Source: Physcomitrium patens (lineage: Eukaryota > Streptophyta > Bryopsida > Funariales > Funariaceae). Taken from it: 64,000 bases of DNA. Both the position numbers and the translations under genes were made by a program. Shown here piece by piece: positions 11,674 through 24,264 of this stretch (position 1 is its first letter; every line of letters starts with the position of its first letter). The notes beneath the pieces were generated by a model. That model did no database searches and was not told where the DNA came from. It saw only the letters and a list, made by a program, of their open reading frames with translations. The stretch is from the NCBI RefSeq assembly GCF_000002425.4, contig NC_037253.1, positions 14,606,343 through 14,670,342 of the forward strand. The letters run 5' to 3'.

Positions 11674-14600
11674 AAATTGTGCGGCTAGAATCTTCTACAA
11701 TTCCTAAAGAAGGTCCTGTCCTCTCCTTAGAACTATCTGCTTATTTTATAATAGATGTGTATTTAGGACCTAATATTTATAAATCCTCCGCCTTGATAGA
11801 TTCAAGAACCTTAACTTGTTTCTTAAATGTAGAATGTGTTAAAAGTCATAAAATATCATTAGTACAAAAAATTAAACATGTTCATGTAGAAGTCACAGAT
11901 GCTCGTCCATTATCTTTTGGAGATATTACTCATGAAATACTTCCTATAGATGTAGTAATAAATAGTCATAGTAGTTGCATGATCTCTCTCTAATCCAATC
12001 ATTTTAGATTTATTGTGGTTAAAAAAGTATAATTCTTGCATAGATTGGATTTCTCGTACTCTTGACTTCTTTAAAAGTATAACTAAGAGTGAAATTAATC
12101 CAATAGAAAGTCATAAGTCTAGCTTAATAAAACTTGTATTTGTAGGTGCAAGAGCTTTCTTGCATGCTTCAAAAGAAGAATCACCTTGTGTCATTTATGC
12201 CACACCTATTTTTAAAGATACAAAGACTTCAAGTAGCATTCTAAGCCAATGTCAAGAGTTTTAAGATGTATTCAAGAAGAAAAATGCGGATATTCTTCTG
12301 GAACATTGTCCTTATAACTCTTTAATTGACCTTAAAGAAGGAGCACAATCGCCATTTGGACCAATCTATAATTTATCACAAAATAAATTAGCTAAATTCA
12401 AAGAATATATTAAAAAAAATCTCACCAAGAATTTCATATGCAATTCCAAATCACCAGCAAGAGCTCCGATCTTATTTGTGAAGAAGAAAGATGGATCATT
12501 AGGGATGTATGTTGATTATTGAGGACTCAACAAGATCACCATTAAGAATAGATACCCTCTACATTTGATATTCGGACTTCTCGATCAAATGAATCAAACT
12601 AAGATCTATATAAATATATATCTATGGGAAGCATACAATCTAGTACGTATTAAAGAATGAGTTGAATGGAAGACTGCTTTTTAAACTAGGTATGGATATT
12701 TTGAATACAATGATATCCTTTTGGACTTATAAATACACTGACAACTTTTCAACATCTAATGAATGATGTTTTTTAAGAATTTTTGGACATTTCTGTTGTC
12801 TGCAATCTAGATGATATCTTGATCTATTCTAAGAATATAGATGAAGATGAACTTCATATTCATTGTGTGTTACAAAAATTAAGAGATACGAGATTCTATG
12901 CCAAGTTAAAAAAGTGTGTATTCCACATTATTCAAGTCAACTTCTTAGGATACATCATTTCAAATGATAGACTTGTGATGGATCCTTAAAAAGTTTAAAC
13001 TATTATAGATTGAAAGATTTTAATGATAAGAGATGTCTAATGTTTTTTGGACTTTGCCAACTATTATCGGATCTTCATCAAAGACTTTTCTTGAGTTGCA
13101 GCCTCACTTATATATTTGACATACAAAGACAAACTTGAGTATAGCAGAGAAGCTGAAGCATCTTTTGAAGCTTTAAAGTCAACATTTATTTTTGCATCAA
13201 TCTTACATCAGGTCAACTTTTTTAAGCCATTTTTTATGAAAACAAACACATCAAACTTTGTTTTAAGTGTTGTATTATCACAAATGGGAACACATGATTA
13301 ACTTCACTCAATAGCTATAATGAAATCAACATTAATTGTTGATTCAACTCTTATAAAATAAATCCAATCAAATATGTCTTCTAATCCTCTTATTTTTAAT
13401 ATTAAGAATCTTTCTTCTAAGTCCCAAGATACTTCTAAGTTTGAGTTCAAAAACAACCTACTCTATTTCAAAAGTCAATTATATGTTCAAAAAAGAGAAG
13501 CACGATTACATGTTCTTTCAACACATCATGACTTTCCAACAACAAGATATTTTGGATACAACAAGACTTTGGAACTTATACCTAGAGATTTTTAGTGGCT
13601 ACAAATATGAAAGGATCTGAAAGATATTATTCAATCATGTAACGTTTATTTAAGATCAAAAATTCCCCGTTATCAATCTTATAGACTTTTTCAACCATTA
13701 CCCATTCCAGAACAACCATGGTCTTCTGTTTCTATGGATTTTATCACAAATCTTTCAATCTCATGTTCTTATGACTCTATATTTGTGATAGTAGATTATT
13801 TTGCCAAGATGGCATATTTTGTATTATGTACAAAATCTATCTTAGGTAAAAAAATAACTAATTTTTTTCTTGACAACATCTATCACTATTATGGATTATC
13901 CAAGGATATTATATTAGATAAAGGAATTGAGTTTGTATCAAGATTTTGGCAGATTCTTTTCAAGATTCTAAAAATAGATATAAAACTATCTTTGACATTC
14001 CATCCTTAAACTAATGGATAAACAGAGCGTGTTAATCAAGTTTTAGAATAGTATTTAAGATGTACTATCAACTATCAACAAGATGATTGAATAATACTTT
14101 TACCATTGGTAGATTTTGCTTATAATAACATGATCTATTCTTCTACAAAATAAATATCTTTCTTTGCCAATTATGGTTGTCATCTATGACTTGTTATTTT
14201 TAACTTATTAGAAGTTGATAATCCTGCAGCAAAAGATTTAGCAAATTGTTTATCAAAGCTATATGCAGCAATGAAGGTATAGTTAAAAGAAGCTCAAGAA
14301 CAACAAAAGATCAATATGGATGTGTATCAAAAGAAACAACCACCATTCTATGTGGGTGATAAGGTATGGTTACTTCATTGCAATATCAAGACTATTCATC
14401 CTTATGACAAGTTGGACTATCATAGGCTTGGATCATTTTCTATTTCTACACAAATCAATCCAATTGCATATCATTTATACCTATCAAAGTCAATAAAAAT
14501 CCATCCAATATTCTACATGTCTCTTCTTGAACTACATAAGACAATGGACATACAAAGAAGAAGACAAGTGCCACCTCCTCCTATAGAAATATATAATAAT

Positions 14601-14780
14601 GAAGAATGTGAAGTGGAAGAAGTCTTAGACTCAAGGCGGCGCTAAAATAATTTGAAATAATTTATTCATTGGTGCGGATACAATATTAGTAAATACAAAT
14701 AAAAGCCAACAAAGAATCTTACAAATGCAACAAAGAAGGTGGAGGCTTTTCAATGACAACATCCATCAATATCATGATGA
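11674..14780 (+). pseudogene. E3 pol (decayed, RNase H deleted)
   Basis: Protease (ALIDSRTL, with the catalytic glycine changed), RT ([12 protein letters not shown] near 12800 in place of CYLDD), RNase H start (MKTNTSNFVLS), integrase (MDFITNLS, near 13734) and chromodomain linker can all be followed, but with frequent stops and a roughly 390-bp internal deletion near 13318. It cannot encode an active protein. Confidence 0.85.
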
Positions 14781-14874
14781 AGATCTTTTCTATAATAGAA
14801 ATAAGATCTAGGTCAGATAATACTCTACTTTCAATCTTTGTTTATAGCTTCTTTGTATTTGTGACACTATAGAG

Positions 14875-15297
14875 ATGGAGAATCAACAACCAGCGGATTT
14901 GACTAAAGAGCCTTTGTTTACTGACTTGTTGGACGAGACATTGTGATTGTCACAACCTTCAAGACAATACAATCGAGATGAAGATCCTCAAAAAAGACAT
15001 GTTTTTCCTCAAATAGATGGCAAGATACAATGTGTTTGGTATCACGATCTTAGAAGAGACTCTTGATGTTTGATAATTTTATTAGAAGTAGGAACAACTT
15101 CTGATGGTATTCCAAATATTTTATTTGAAGGAAGTTATGAAGGTCTCAACAATGATCAAATAATAGGGTGGTCTTTCCACCCTAGTATGGGACACTATCG
15201 ATAGTTGAGAGGCCCTATCAGCTATCTTCAAAGAGAACAAAGATCTGAATATGTGGCGAATTTAATTTATCACATTATAGATTTTGTCAACATATGA
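14875..15297 (+). pseudogene. E3 ORF3 (decayed, length kept)
   Basis: ATG and final TGA are 423 bp apart, exactly as in E2, E5 and E6, and the start is 94 bp after the pol stop. Several internal stops (TGA, TAG) have arisen, but no net insertion or deletion. The EGSYEGLNNDQI block is still readable. Confidence 0.75.
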
Positions 15298-15338
15298 TGA
15301 CCGCTCATTGTAGAATTCGTCCCTAAAAGAGAAGGTAA

Positions 15339-15896
15339 TATCACGAGCATATACATGTAAGCTAGTAATTACTGATATAAATAGATAGAAGTAGATAGAA
15401 GTAGGTAAAAATAAATTAATTCTATAATATCTTCTAAGGAAGCTTCTTAAAAGCTTAATTAATGATATTTTGATTTTATAAGTGTCCATTATTGACTTTT
15501 ATGTTAGAAACTTAGTCAACAAGTTAACCATGTACCACACATATTGTTAGCTTAAAGACCAGGCTAACTATGTGGCTTACACGTAGAAAAACTTGCCTTG
15601 TAGGTCAAGGCATGTGTCCTACAAAGTCAATACATATTGGACGACCTATAGAACATCATCATGTAGCTCCTAATTAGATAATATATATAGAGATAAGAGT
15701 GAAGCCCTCTTCACTCTTGTCAACTCTTTTCTTGCTTCTAGTCTAGTTTCAAGAGTCTTAAGTTTTCTTGTCTTTTAGCAATAAGCCATTCCAATTTCTT
15801 CTTAAATATATGTACTTCTTTATTTCTATTTATCACTTTTTCTTTGACATGAATTTCATTGATTAATGCATCATCATATAGTTCATGTTCCTAACA
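15339..15896 (+). repeat. E3 3' LTR
   Basis: Starts TATCACG (from TGTCACG) and ends CCTAACA. It still carries the exact ACTCTTGTCAA at the presumed start of R. ATAGG follows as target duplication. Confidence 0.87.
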
Positions 15897-15901
15897 ATAG
15901 G

Positions 15902-16095
15902 ACCTCCAAAAATGTATTGACTTTATATGATACATATCTTTATTTTAAGGCAAGTTTTTTATATGGATGCTATATGGTTAGCTTGTTTTACAAGCTACCA
16001 ACACACGTAGCATGTTGTTAGCTTGTTGATAAAATTTCTAACTTATCAATTAACTATAAATACATATAAAATCAAAACAACATCTAAGTTATCTT
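15902..16095 (-). repeat. E1 5' LTR, remaining part
   Basis: Picks up the LTR at GACCTCC, the bases that follow the insertion point of E3, and runs about 190 bp to a truncation near 16095. The normal LTR end (CGTGACA) is not found, so the outer end of E1 is lost. Here it resembles the LTR at 23388-23911 more than the E6 LTR. Confidence 0.7.
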
Positions 16096-16752
16096 TGACA
16101 TTATCTTTCAATTTTTATTAAAATTGATTGAAAAAAACTTTATTATTCTATTGAATGTTACAAAAAAGGTTTTGGAATATAATATCATATTTGGTAGCTA
16201 AATGTGATTATTATTGAAAAGTTATATATTTGGTCTCTGCTATCTTTTCTTAATTATTTTTTTCAAATATGATTGTAAAGATTTCTAAGAATGAATTAAG
16301 ATTATAAAAAAATTATGAATTCGTTTCTATCAAAGGTACAAATTAAGAAAGAATATTCTATAATAAAAATATATATTTAAATCTAATTTGAATAAATTGA
16401 TCAAGATATTAAAAATGATGCAATTTTAGATGAAGCTTTATTTCTATAAAAATCCTTAAAACTTTGATTTTTTTTCTTATCAAAATTTTCTAAAATCCAT
16501 CTTTGCATCTTTCATACTTATAAAAGTGAGATTTCTTGAATTCAATTAAGAACTTGATTTACTTATTTTTTTCAATTACAAAATTTTTTGGCATAGAATA
16601 TGAATTTTATTATTGACTTCTTCTATGTATGTAAGAATATTACTTCTAAAGTTTATATTAGAAATACATAAAATTTTGATTCTAAAAGTATTGACATTCT
16701 TATGAAGATCTACAATAGTTGTAAATCTGTTTTCACTTTCATCAAAAGAGGC
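16096..16752 (-). mobile_element. E4: decayed gag-like region of a divergent gypsy element (left piece)
   Basis: From about 16170 this matches 63480-64000 by eye over several hundred bases (for example around AAAGGTACAAATTAAG and TATATTAGAAATACATAAAA). In E7 that region precedes a recognisable zinc knuckle and gag/pol junction, so it is gag of a related family. No open frame. E5 interrupts it at 16753 and it continues at 23125. Confidence 0.6.
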
Positions 16753-17298
16753 TGTCACGAACAAACTCATATTTACATATACAAATAGGTAGAAGTAAGT
16801 AAAAGTAGGTAAAAGTAAGTTAATTCTATAGTATTTTATATCCAAGCTTCAAAGAAGCTTCATAGACGCTGCTTTGACTTCATAGGTGTCTTTAATTGAC
16901 TTTTTGGATTAGAAACGTGGTCAACAAGTTGGTCATGTGCCACACATGTTGTTAGCTTGAAGACCAAGCTAACTATGTGGCCCACATGTAGAAAAACTTG
17001 CCTTGTAAGTCAAGGCATGTGTCCTACAAAGTCAACACATATTGGAGGTCCTATAGAACATCGCCACATAGTCCCTAGTTAGATAGTATATATAAAGACA
17101 AGATTGAAGCCTTCTTCACTCTTGTAAATTGCTTTCTTGCTTCCAATCTAGTTTCAAGGGTCTATAGTTTTCTTTTGGCAATAGCCATTTCAGTTTCTCT
17201 TTCAATATACATACTTGTTTATTTATATCTTCTTAATTTTCTTTGAGTGAAGGCTCACTTGTTTGAATTGCTTTTTCATTGAGTTCATGTCCTTGAAA
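16753..17298 (+). repeat. E5 5' LTR
   Basis: Starts TGTCACGA and ends CCTTGAAA (CA changed to AA). Its R start is altered (ACTCTTGTAAA), while the 3' LTR copy still reads ACTCTTGTCAA. Confidence 0.92.
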
Positions 17299-17300
17299 AA

Positions 17301-17311
17301 TTGACAAGAGT
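17301..17311 (+). other. E5 putative self-complementary primer binding site
   Basis: TTGACAAGAGT lies two bases after the LTR and is the perfect reverse complement of ACTCTTGTCAA in the E5 3' LTR, the E2 LTRs and the E6 LTRs. It supports the self-priming reading described for E6. Confidence 0.65.
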
Positions 17312-17511
17312 ACACCTAGAAAATCAGAGTTTTGTCTAAACTTGATTAAGAGCAGATTATCCCTTTTTTTTGATAAGATATAAGCATATTAGAAGATGTG
17401 AATTACCTTCTTTTAAACTGATATGGTCCTTAGTATTTTTTTTTGTTCTCAAGTCCTCTCTTCTATTTGTCTTGAGCGTTATTAATCATCTTCTCTTTTC
17501 TAAGTATTATC

Positions 17512-18519
17512 ATAGCAGAACTTATTGAAATGAAGAGTACAATGGCACAAATACAAGAGCAATTGAGGGAGTTAATGCTTGCAATGCATCAACTCAATTT
17601 ACCACCACAAGGAATAACAAGATTGGTAAGAAGTGAAGATATAAAAAGGATTGGAGCTGCTTCAACATCTACACCAAATCATGTCATTTTTCCTATGGTG
17701 GAACGCCCTTTAAATGTTAGAGAACCAAGAATTATCCTACCAAAGAAGTTTGATGGCACCAGATCCAAATTTTGAGGATTTATCAATCAAGTGCAACTTG
17801 TGATTGAACTTCAATCCCAAAGCTATTCAATTCTAGGATCGCAAGTTAGATTCATTTGTATGCTTCTTTCAGGTTCAACACTATCATGGTTTTCATCTTT
17901 TCTTGAACGACGAGATTCAATATTAGATAATTTAGAAGCTTTTCTGATGGAGTTTTGATCCATGTATGGAGAACATGATGCAATTCGTGTTGCAACCAAT
18001 AAGATCTATATTTTATAACAAGGCAATTGATCACTAATGTTGTATGCTTTATAATTTTGACAACTTGCAACTGATATCAAGTGTGATGATGCTGCACTTA
18101 TTAGCCAATTTCTCTACGGATTAGAATATGAGGTAAAAAAATTAATGCTCAACTTACCTGATCCTCAAACATTGAGTCAAGCAATTGACTTTGCTATGAA
18201 GTACGACAATCGTCTTTTTGAATTTTGATCTGAGAATCCTACAAGTGGACCTCAACATTACTATAATTCAATGGCAACACCAACACCTCTTCAACACATA
18301 CATTCGAAAGTAGAGGATATGCAAATTGATGTAGTACGTTTCAAACCTCTTAGTGAGCAAGAAAAGACTTGTCGTCATCAAGAAGGATTATGTTTATATT
18401 GTGGAAAATCAAAACACACTGCTTAACATTGTCCAAAGAAATGACGCAACCACAAAATAAGGAGTATGGCTATCAAAGAAGACAATACGTCAGAAAACGA
18501 GTTTGTCTAGCTACAATAG
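17512..18519 (+). pseudogene. E5 gag (broken)
   Basis: The start codon is changed from ATG to ATA. The next residues (AELIEMKSTMAQIQEQLREL) match E6 gag. Stops occur after RSKF (17773) and at many later codons. The zinc knuckle region reads CLYCGKSKHTA followed by a stop. It ends CAA TAG. Confidence 0.88.
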
Positions 18520-21500
18520 GGATCGTGCGACTGGAACCTTGTACAACATCTAGTAAAGGTCTTATTCTCTCTTTAGAGCCCTCTCCTTGTTTTACATTAA
18601 ATATTATTTTAGAACCTAAACATTACAAATCCTCTATCTTGTTAGATTCAGAAGCCTGAGCGTGTTTCTTAGATGAAAAATTTACTAAAAGACATAGCAT
18701 ATCTTTAGTAAAGAAAACTAAAACTATTCATGTAGAAGTCATAGATGGTCGTCCATTATCTTCTGGAGATATTACTCACAAAATCCTTGCTATAGAAGTA
18801 ATAATCAATGATCATAATAGCTTTGTAGTATTTAATATCATTAGATCTCCCTCTAATCCAGTCATTTTAGGTTTATCATGGTTAGAAAAATACAACCCTC
18901 AAATAGATTGGATTTTCCGAACTCTTACTTTCTCTAAAAGTATAACTAACACTGTAGTTAATCAAGTAGAGAGTCATAAGTCCAGTTCAATTAAATCCGT
19001 GTTTATAGGTAAAAAAGCTTTCTTACATGCTGCTATGAAAGAATCACCATATATTATTTGTGCCACACCCGTTTCTGATGGTGCAAAGACTTCATATGGC
19101 ATTCCAAGCCAATATCAAGAATTTCAAGATGTATTTGAAAAAAAGAATGTGGATACACTCCCGAAACATCATCCCTATGATTGTTCAATTCACCTTCAAG
19201 AAAGAGCACAACCGCCATTTGGACCAATCGACAGTTTATCACAAAATGAGTTGACTAAATTCAAGGAGTATATTGAAGAAAATCTAGCCAAGAATTTCAT
19301 ACGCCATTCTAAATCTCCTACAAGAGCTCCAATTTTATTTGTGAAGAAAAAAGATGGATCATTGCGGATGTGTGTTGATTATCGAGGACTCAACAAGATT
19401 ACCATCAAAAATAGGTATCCACTACCTTTAATATCTGAACTTCTTGATCAGCTGAATGAAGCTAAGATCTATACAAAAATAGCTCTCTAGCGAACATGCA
19501 ATCTAGTACGCATCAAAGAAGGAGATGAATAGAAGACTGCATTTCGAACTACATATGGATATTTTGAATACAATGTCATACCTTTTGGACTTACAAATGC
19601 ACCAACAGCTTTTTAACATCTAATGAATGATGTTTTTTGAGAGTTTTTAGACGATTTTGTGGTCTGTTATCTAGACAACATCTTAATCTATTCTAAGAAT
19701 CCACAAGAACATGAACTTCATGTTCATCATGTGTTACAAAAATTAAGAGATGCAGGACTCTATGCCAAGATAGAAAAGTGTGTATTCCACACTATTCAAG
19801 TCGTTTTCTTAAGTTACATCATTTCAAATGATGGACTTATGATGGATCTTAAGAAAATTCAAACTATTATAGATTGGAAGATCCCAAAAATGATAAGAGA
19901 TGTCCAATGCTTTTTGGATTTTGCTAACTACTACCGGGTCTTCATCAAAGACTTCTTTTGAGTTGCAGCTCTACTTATATGTTTGACTTGTAAAGACAAA
20001 ACTCCAATGGAATCAAGAATCAGAAGTTGCTTTTGAATCTTTGAAGACAGCGTTTGTTTCTGTACCAATCTTATATTTTGTTGATTTTTCCAAAGCATTC
20101 TTTATGGAAACAAATGCATCAGACTTTGCTCTAGGTGTGGTTTTGTCATAAATGGGAAAAAATAACAAACTTCATCTAATAGACTTTCATTCAAGAAAAT
20201 TCTTAGCAGCAGAAATCAATTATGAGATCCAGGACAAAGAACTTCTTGCAATTATAGATTCTTTTCAAGAATGGCATCATTATCTAGAAAGCACTTCTAG
20301 TCCAGTCACCGTATATACGAATCACAAGAACCTCAAGTATTTCATGTCAACACGCGTATTAAATCATCGTCAAGCTCGTTAGAGGATGTCTTTATCAAGA
20401 TTCGAGTTTATCATCATCTATCGGCCAAGAAAATAACAAGGTTTGTCTGATGCCTTGTTTAGGCGTTCTTATCTTACATCAAAAGAAGGAGATGCAGCTT
20501 TTGAGTAATAAAGAACGGTTTACTTGAAACTAGAGTAATTTCATCTTTGAGCAATAAAATCAACATTGACTATTGATTTAACTTTTTTCAAGCAAGTCCA
20601 GTTAAGTATGTCTTCAGACCCTCTTGTTTATGATATCAAGAATTATTCTTTTAAATCTCATGATCCCTCTAAATTCGAGTTCAAGAATAACCTACTTTAT
20701 TTCAAAGGATGCTTATATGTTCCAAAAAGAGAAGCACATTTACGTGTTCTTCAAGCTCGTCACGACTTCCCAGCAATAGGGCATTTTGGATACAATAAGA
20801 CTTTGGAGCTGATATTTAGGAATTTTTGGTGGCCTCAAATGTGGAAGGTAGTCAAAGATTTTATACAATCATGTGATGTTTGCTCAAGATCAAAAACTCC
20901 TCGTCATCGACCTTTTGGACTTCTTCAGCCATTACTCATTCCCGAACAACCATGGACTTCTATTTCTATGGACTTCATCACGGATCTTCCAATCTCATAT
21001 TCTTATGACTCTATATTCACGATAATAGATTATTTTACCAAGATGGTACATTTTGTATCATGTACAAAATCTATCACTTGTGAAGAAACAGCTAAGCTCT
21101 TTCTTGACAATATCTATCGCTATCATGGATTATCCAAGGATATTATATCAGATAGGGGAACTCAATTTGTATCAAGATTTTGGCGAACTCTTTTCAAGAT
21201 TCTAAAAGTGGATATAAAACTATTTTCAGCATTCCATCTTCAAACTAATGGACAAACAAAGCATATTAATCAAGTTTTGGAGCAATATTTAAGATGTACC
21301 ATTAACTACTAACAAGATGATTGGACAACACTTTTACCATTGGTAGAGTTTGCTTATAATAACATAGTATATTCTTCTATAAAACAAATACCTTTTTTTA
21401 CTAATTATGGTTATCATCCATGACTTGATACTTTTGATTTTTTAAAAGTTGATAATCCTACTGCAAAAGATTTAGCGATTCATTTGTCAGAGCTATATGG

Positions 21501-22014
21501 ATCGATGAAGGCGCAATTAAAAGAGGCTCAAGAACAACAAAAGGTCAATGCGAATGTCTATCGAAAGAAACAGCCACCATTCCACTTAGGTAATAAGGTA
21601 TAGATACTTTGTCACAATATCAAGACCACTCGTCCTTATGACAAGTTGGACTATCAAAGGCTTGGACCATTTTTGATTTCTGTACAAATCAATCCAGTTG
21701 CATATCGTTTACATCTATTGGAGTCAATGAAAATCCATTCAGTATTCCACGTGTCTCTTCTTGAACCATACAAGACAGTGGACATACCAAGAAGACGATA
21801 AGTTCCACCTCCTCCTATAGAAGTGGACAATAATGAAGAGTTTGAAGTAGAAGAAATCTTAGATTCAAGGCGATGCCATAATAAATTAGAATATCTTGTC
21901 CATTAGTATGGATATGATATTAGTGAATGCACATGGGAGCCAGTAAAGAATCTTACAAATGCAGCAAAGGTAGTGGAAGCTTTTCATCAACGAGATCTAT
22001 CAAAATCAAGATGA
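18520..22014 (+). pseudogene. E5 pol (broken)
   Basis: Protease (LLDSEA, glycine lost), RT (18999-19490 open, then stops; CYLDN in place of CYLDD at about 19665), RNase H near 20110-20400, integrase open from 20566 to 21312 with CDVCSRSK, MDFITDLP and ISDRGTQF, and chromodomain (VEEILDSRR) near 21850. All domains of a gypsy polyprotein are present in order, but stops and a lost RT catalytic aspartate make it dead. Confidence 0.9.
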
Positions 22015-22108
22015 AAACCTTCTTTATACAAGAAACAACATCTAGGCAAGATAAAATTCTACTTTCAATCCTTATTTGTAGCTTCTTTGTAGTTGTGACA
22101 CTCAGGAG

Positions 22109-22531
22109 ATGTAGAACTACTAACCACCAGATTCGACTCAAGAGCCTTCATTTGCTGACCTACCGGATGAGACATTATAATTGTCACAACCTTCAAGACG
22201 ATGCAATCGAGATGAAGATCTTCAAGAACGATATGTTCTTCCTCGAACAGATGGCGACATACAACGTATTTGGTATCATGACTTAGGAATGGACTCTCGA
22301 TGTTTGATGATTTTATTAGAGGTAGGAACAACTCCTGATGGTGTTCCAAATGTTTTATTCAAAGGAAGTTATGAAGGCCTCAACAATGATCAAATAACTA
22401 GGTGGTCTTCTCGCCCTAGTATGGGACACTACTGATGGTTGAGAGGCCCTATCAATCATCTTCGAAGAGAACAAAGATCAGAGTATGTGGCAAATATAAT
22501 TCGTCGCATCATAGATTTTTTCAACATATGA
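22109..22531 (+). pseudogene. E5 ORF3 (stop at codon 2, otherwise readable)
   Basis: 423 bp and 94 bp after the pol stop, as in the other copies. Codon 2 is TAG instead of GAG and a few later stops occur. The blocks EGLNNDQIT and LRREQRSEY are kept. Confidence 0.75.
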
Positions 22532-22573
22532 TGACTGCTCCTCGTAGAACTCGTCCCTAGAAGGAGGGGAGAA

Positions 22574-23119
22574 TGTCTTGGACATACTCATGTTTACATA
22601 TACAAATAGATAGAAGTAAGTAAAAGTAGATAAAAGTAAGTTAATTCTATAGTATTTTATATGCAAGCTTCAAAGCAGCTTCATAGACGCTGCTTTGACT
22701 TCATAGGTGTCTTTAACTGACTTTTTGGATTAGAAACGTGGTCAACAAGTTGGTCATGTGCCACACATGTTGTTAGCTTGAAGACCAAGCTAACTATGTG
22801 GCCCATACGTAGAAAAACTTGCCTTGTAAGTCAAGGCATGTGTCCTACAAAGTCAACACATATTGGAGGTCCTATAGAACGTCGCCACGTAGCCCCTAGT
22901 TAGATAATATATATAGAGACAAGAGTGAAGGCTTCTTCACTCTTGTCAACTCCTTTCTTACTTCCAATCTAGTTTCAAGGGTCTCTAGTTTTCTTTTGGC
23001 AATAGCCATTTCAGTTTTTCTTTCAATATACATACTTGTTTATTTATATCTTCTTACTTTTCTTTGAGTGAAGGCTTACTTGTCTAAATTGCTTTTTCAT
23101 TGAATTCTTGTCCTTGACA
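22574..23119 (+). repeat. E5 3' LTR
   Basis: 546 bp, beginning TGTCTTGG and ending CCTTGACA. A purine tract (AGAAGGAGGGGAGAA) directly precedes it. Confidence 0.92.
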
Positions 23120-23124
23120 AAAGC

Positions 23125-23387
23125 ATCCATAATTTATTTTTTAAAGATAATTCAAATAAAATTAAAAATTAATTTAAAAGAAAGTAATTAGTAACCTCAT
23201 ATATTAATTGAAAATTTCTAAAAAATAAAATAGTCTACTCTTTTTAAACAAATAATCAATATTAAAAAATTATATTCTTAATTTAAAGGTAGATAGACTG
23301 CAAATTTTAAAATGCAACAATAGAAGTAGGATAATCCACTCACTTCTAAAAACAAACCAAGACTAGTGAATAAGCATTCTTGCCAAC
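23125..23387 (-). mobile_element. E4: leader region (right piece)
   Basis: Between E5 and the LTR at 23388. The part from about 23330 matches the E6 leader (GATAATCCACTCACTTCT against the E6 leader at 44350). At 23376-23386 the minus strand reads TTGGCAAGAAT, one base from the LTR, a weakened version of the putative self primer site. Confidence 0.6.
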
Positions 23388-23911
23388 TGCCAAGGATATG
23401 AATCTTAAATAATCAAAAGATTAATACATTCTCGTGTCACTCAAAATGACTAAAAAATCACCAAAATATGATATAATATAAAATTAGAATAGCTATTGCC
23501 AAAGATAAGAAGACTAGAAAATCTTGAAATAAGACTAAAGACTAGAAAAGTATTGATAAGAGTGAAGAAGATTCCACTCTTCCTTCCATATATACCATCT
23601 AATTATAAAGTATGTGGCAACATTCTATAGGACCTCTGATATGTGTCTTAATTTACAAGATAAGTTTTTTATATGTGCGCAACATAGTTTATTGGTACAA
23701 CAAGCTATTGATATGTACAACATGTGGTTAACTTGTCAGTCAAGTTTCTAACCTATCAATCAACTATAAATATGTGTAAAAGTAAAGCCATATCTATGAA
23801 GTTCCAAAGAAGCTTCTCTATAAGATATTATCAAATTTATCTACTATAATCTACTTCTATCTATTCATATTATCTAGGTAATTATTAGAATAAACATATA
23901 TGTCCATGACA
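23388..23911 (-). repeat. E4 5' LTR (divergent family)
   Basis: 524-bp LTR on the minus strand, with ends TGCCAAGG and CCATGACA. It shares the dyad, TATA and start-site blocks with the E2/E6 LTRs but differs clearly in the outer U3, so it represents a second subfamily. The fragments at 56240-57036 are of the same type. Confidence 0.75.
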
Positions 23912-24233
23912 ATAAGCCTACAAAATTGAGATTTTAAATCTTAAGTAATCTAATAGTTTTTCTAAATAATATAGGAAGAATTTAATTAGCCACATATTTA
24001 CTATTATTAGTTATAAATGTAACAAAAAGATAGGATATGGTAGTGCATTATTGGTCACAAATATTTTGTACACAAGATGTTACAATAAAGAGTTACCAAT
24101 ATTATTTTATAGCATTAAAAATGAAAATAAAAAAATAATAATTCATTAATAAGAGCATCAAATAAACAAATGGAAGGGTTATTCAAAGATTGTAAAATGC
24201 ATTCAATTTTTTAAAAAAAACAAAAAAACAAAA

Positions 24234-24264
<31 letters not shown>

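Larger units (their letters stand above)
9898..15896 (+). mobile_element. E3: full-length gypsy element, strongly decayed
   Basis: Has both LTRs (9898-10466 and 15339-15896), gag, pol and ORF3 in the usual order, and sits inside the E1 5' LTR. The flanks AGAGG (9893-9897) and ATAGG (15897-15901) are the target duplication with one change. The coding parts carry dozens of stops. About 390 bp of RNase H is missing near 13318, where sequence shortly after the RNase H motif joins directly to sequence before integrase. The putative self primer site is partly lost: after the LTR only GATTGACACTTACA remains. Confidence 0.9.
16753..23119 (+). mobile_element. E5: full-length gypsy element, inactive
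   Basis: Both LTRs are 546 bp (16753-17298, 22574-23119). Gag, pol, chromodomain and ORF3 are in normal order. The flanks GAGGC (16748-16752) and AAAGC (23120-23124) are probably the 5-bp target duplication with two transitions. It carries many C-to-T type stops. It keeps an unaltered TTGACAAGAGT putative primer site at 17301-17311. It lies within E4, whose gag-like part and leader flank it. Confidence 0.93.
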
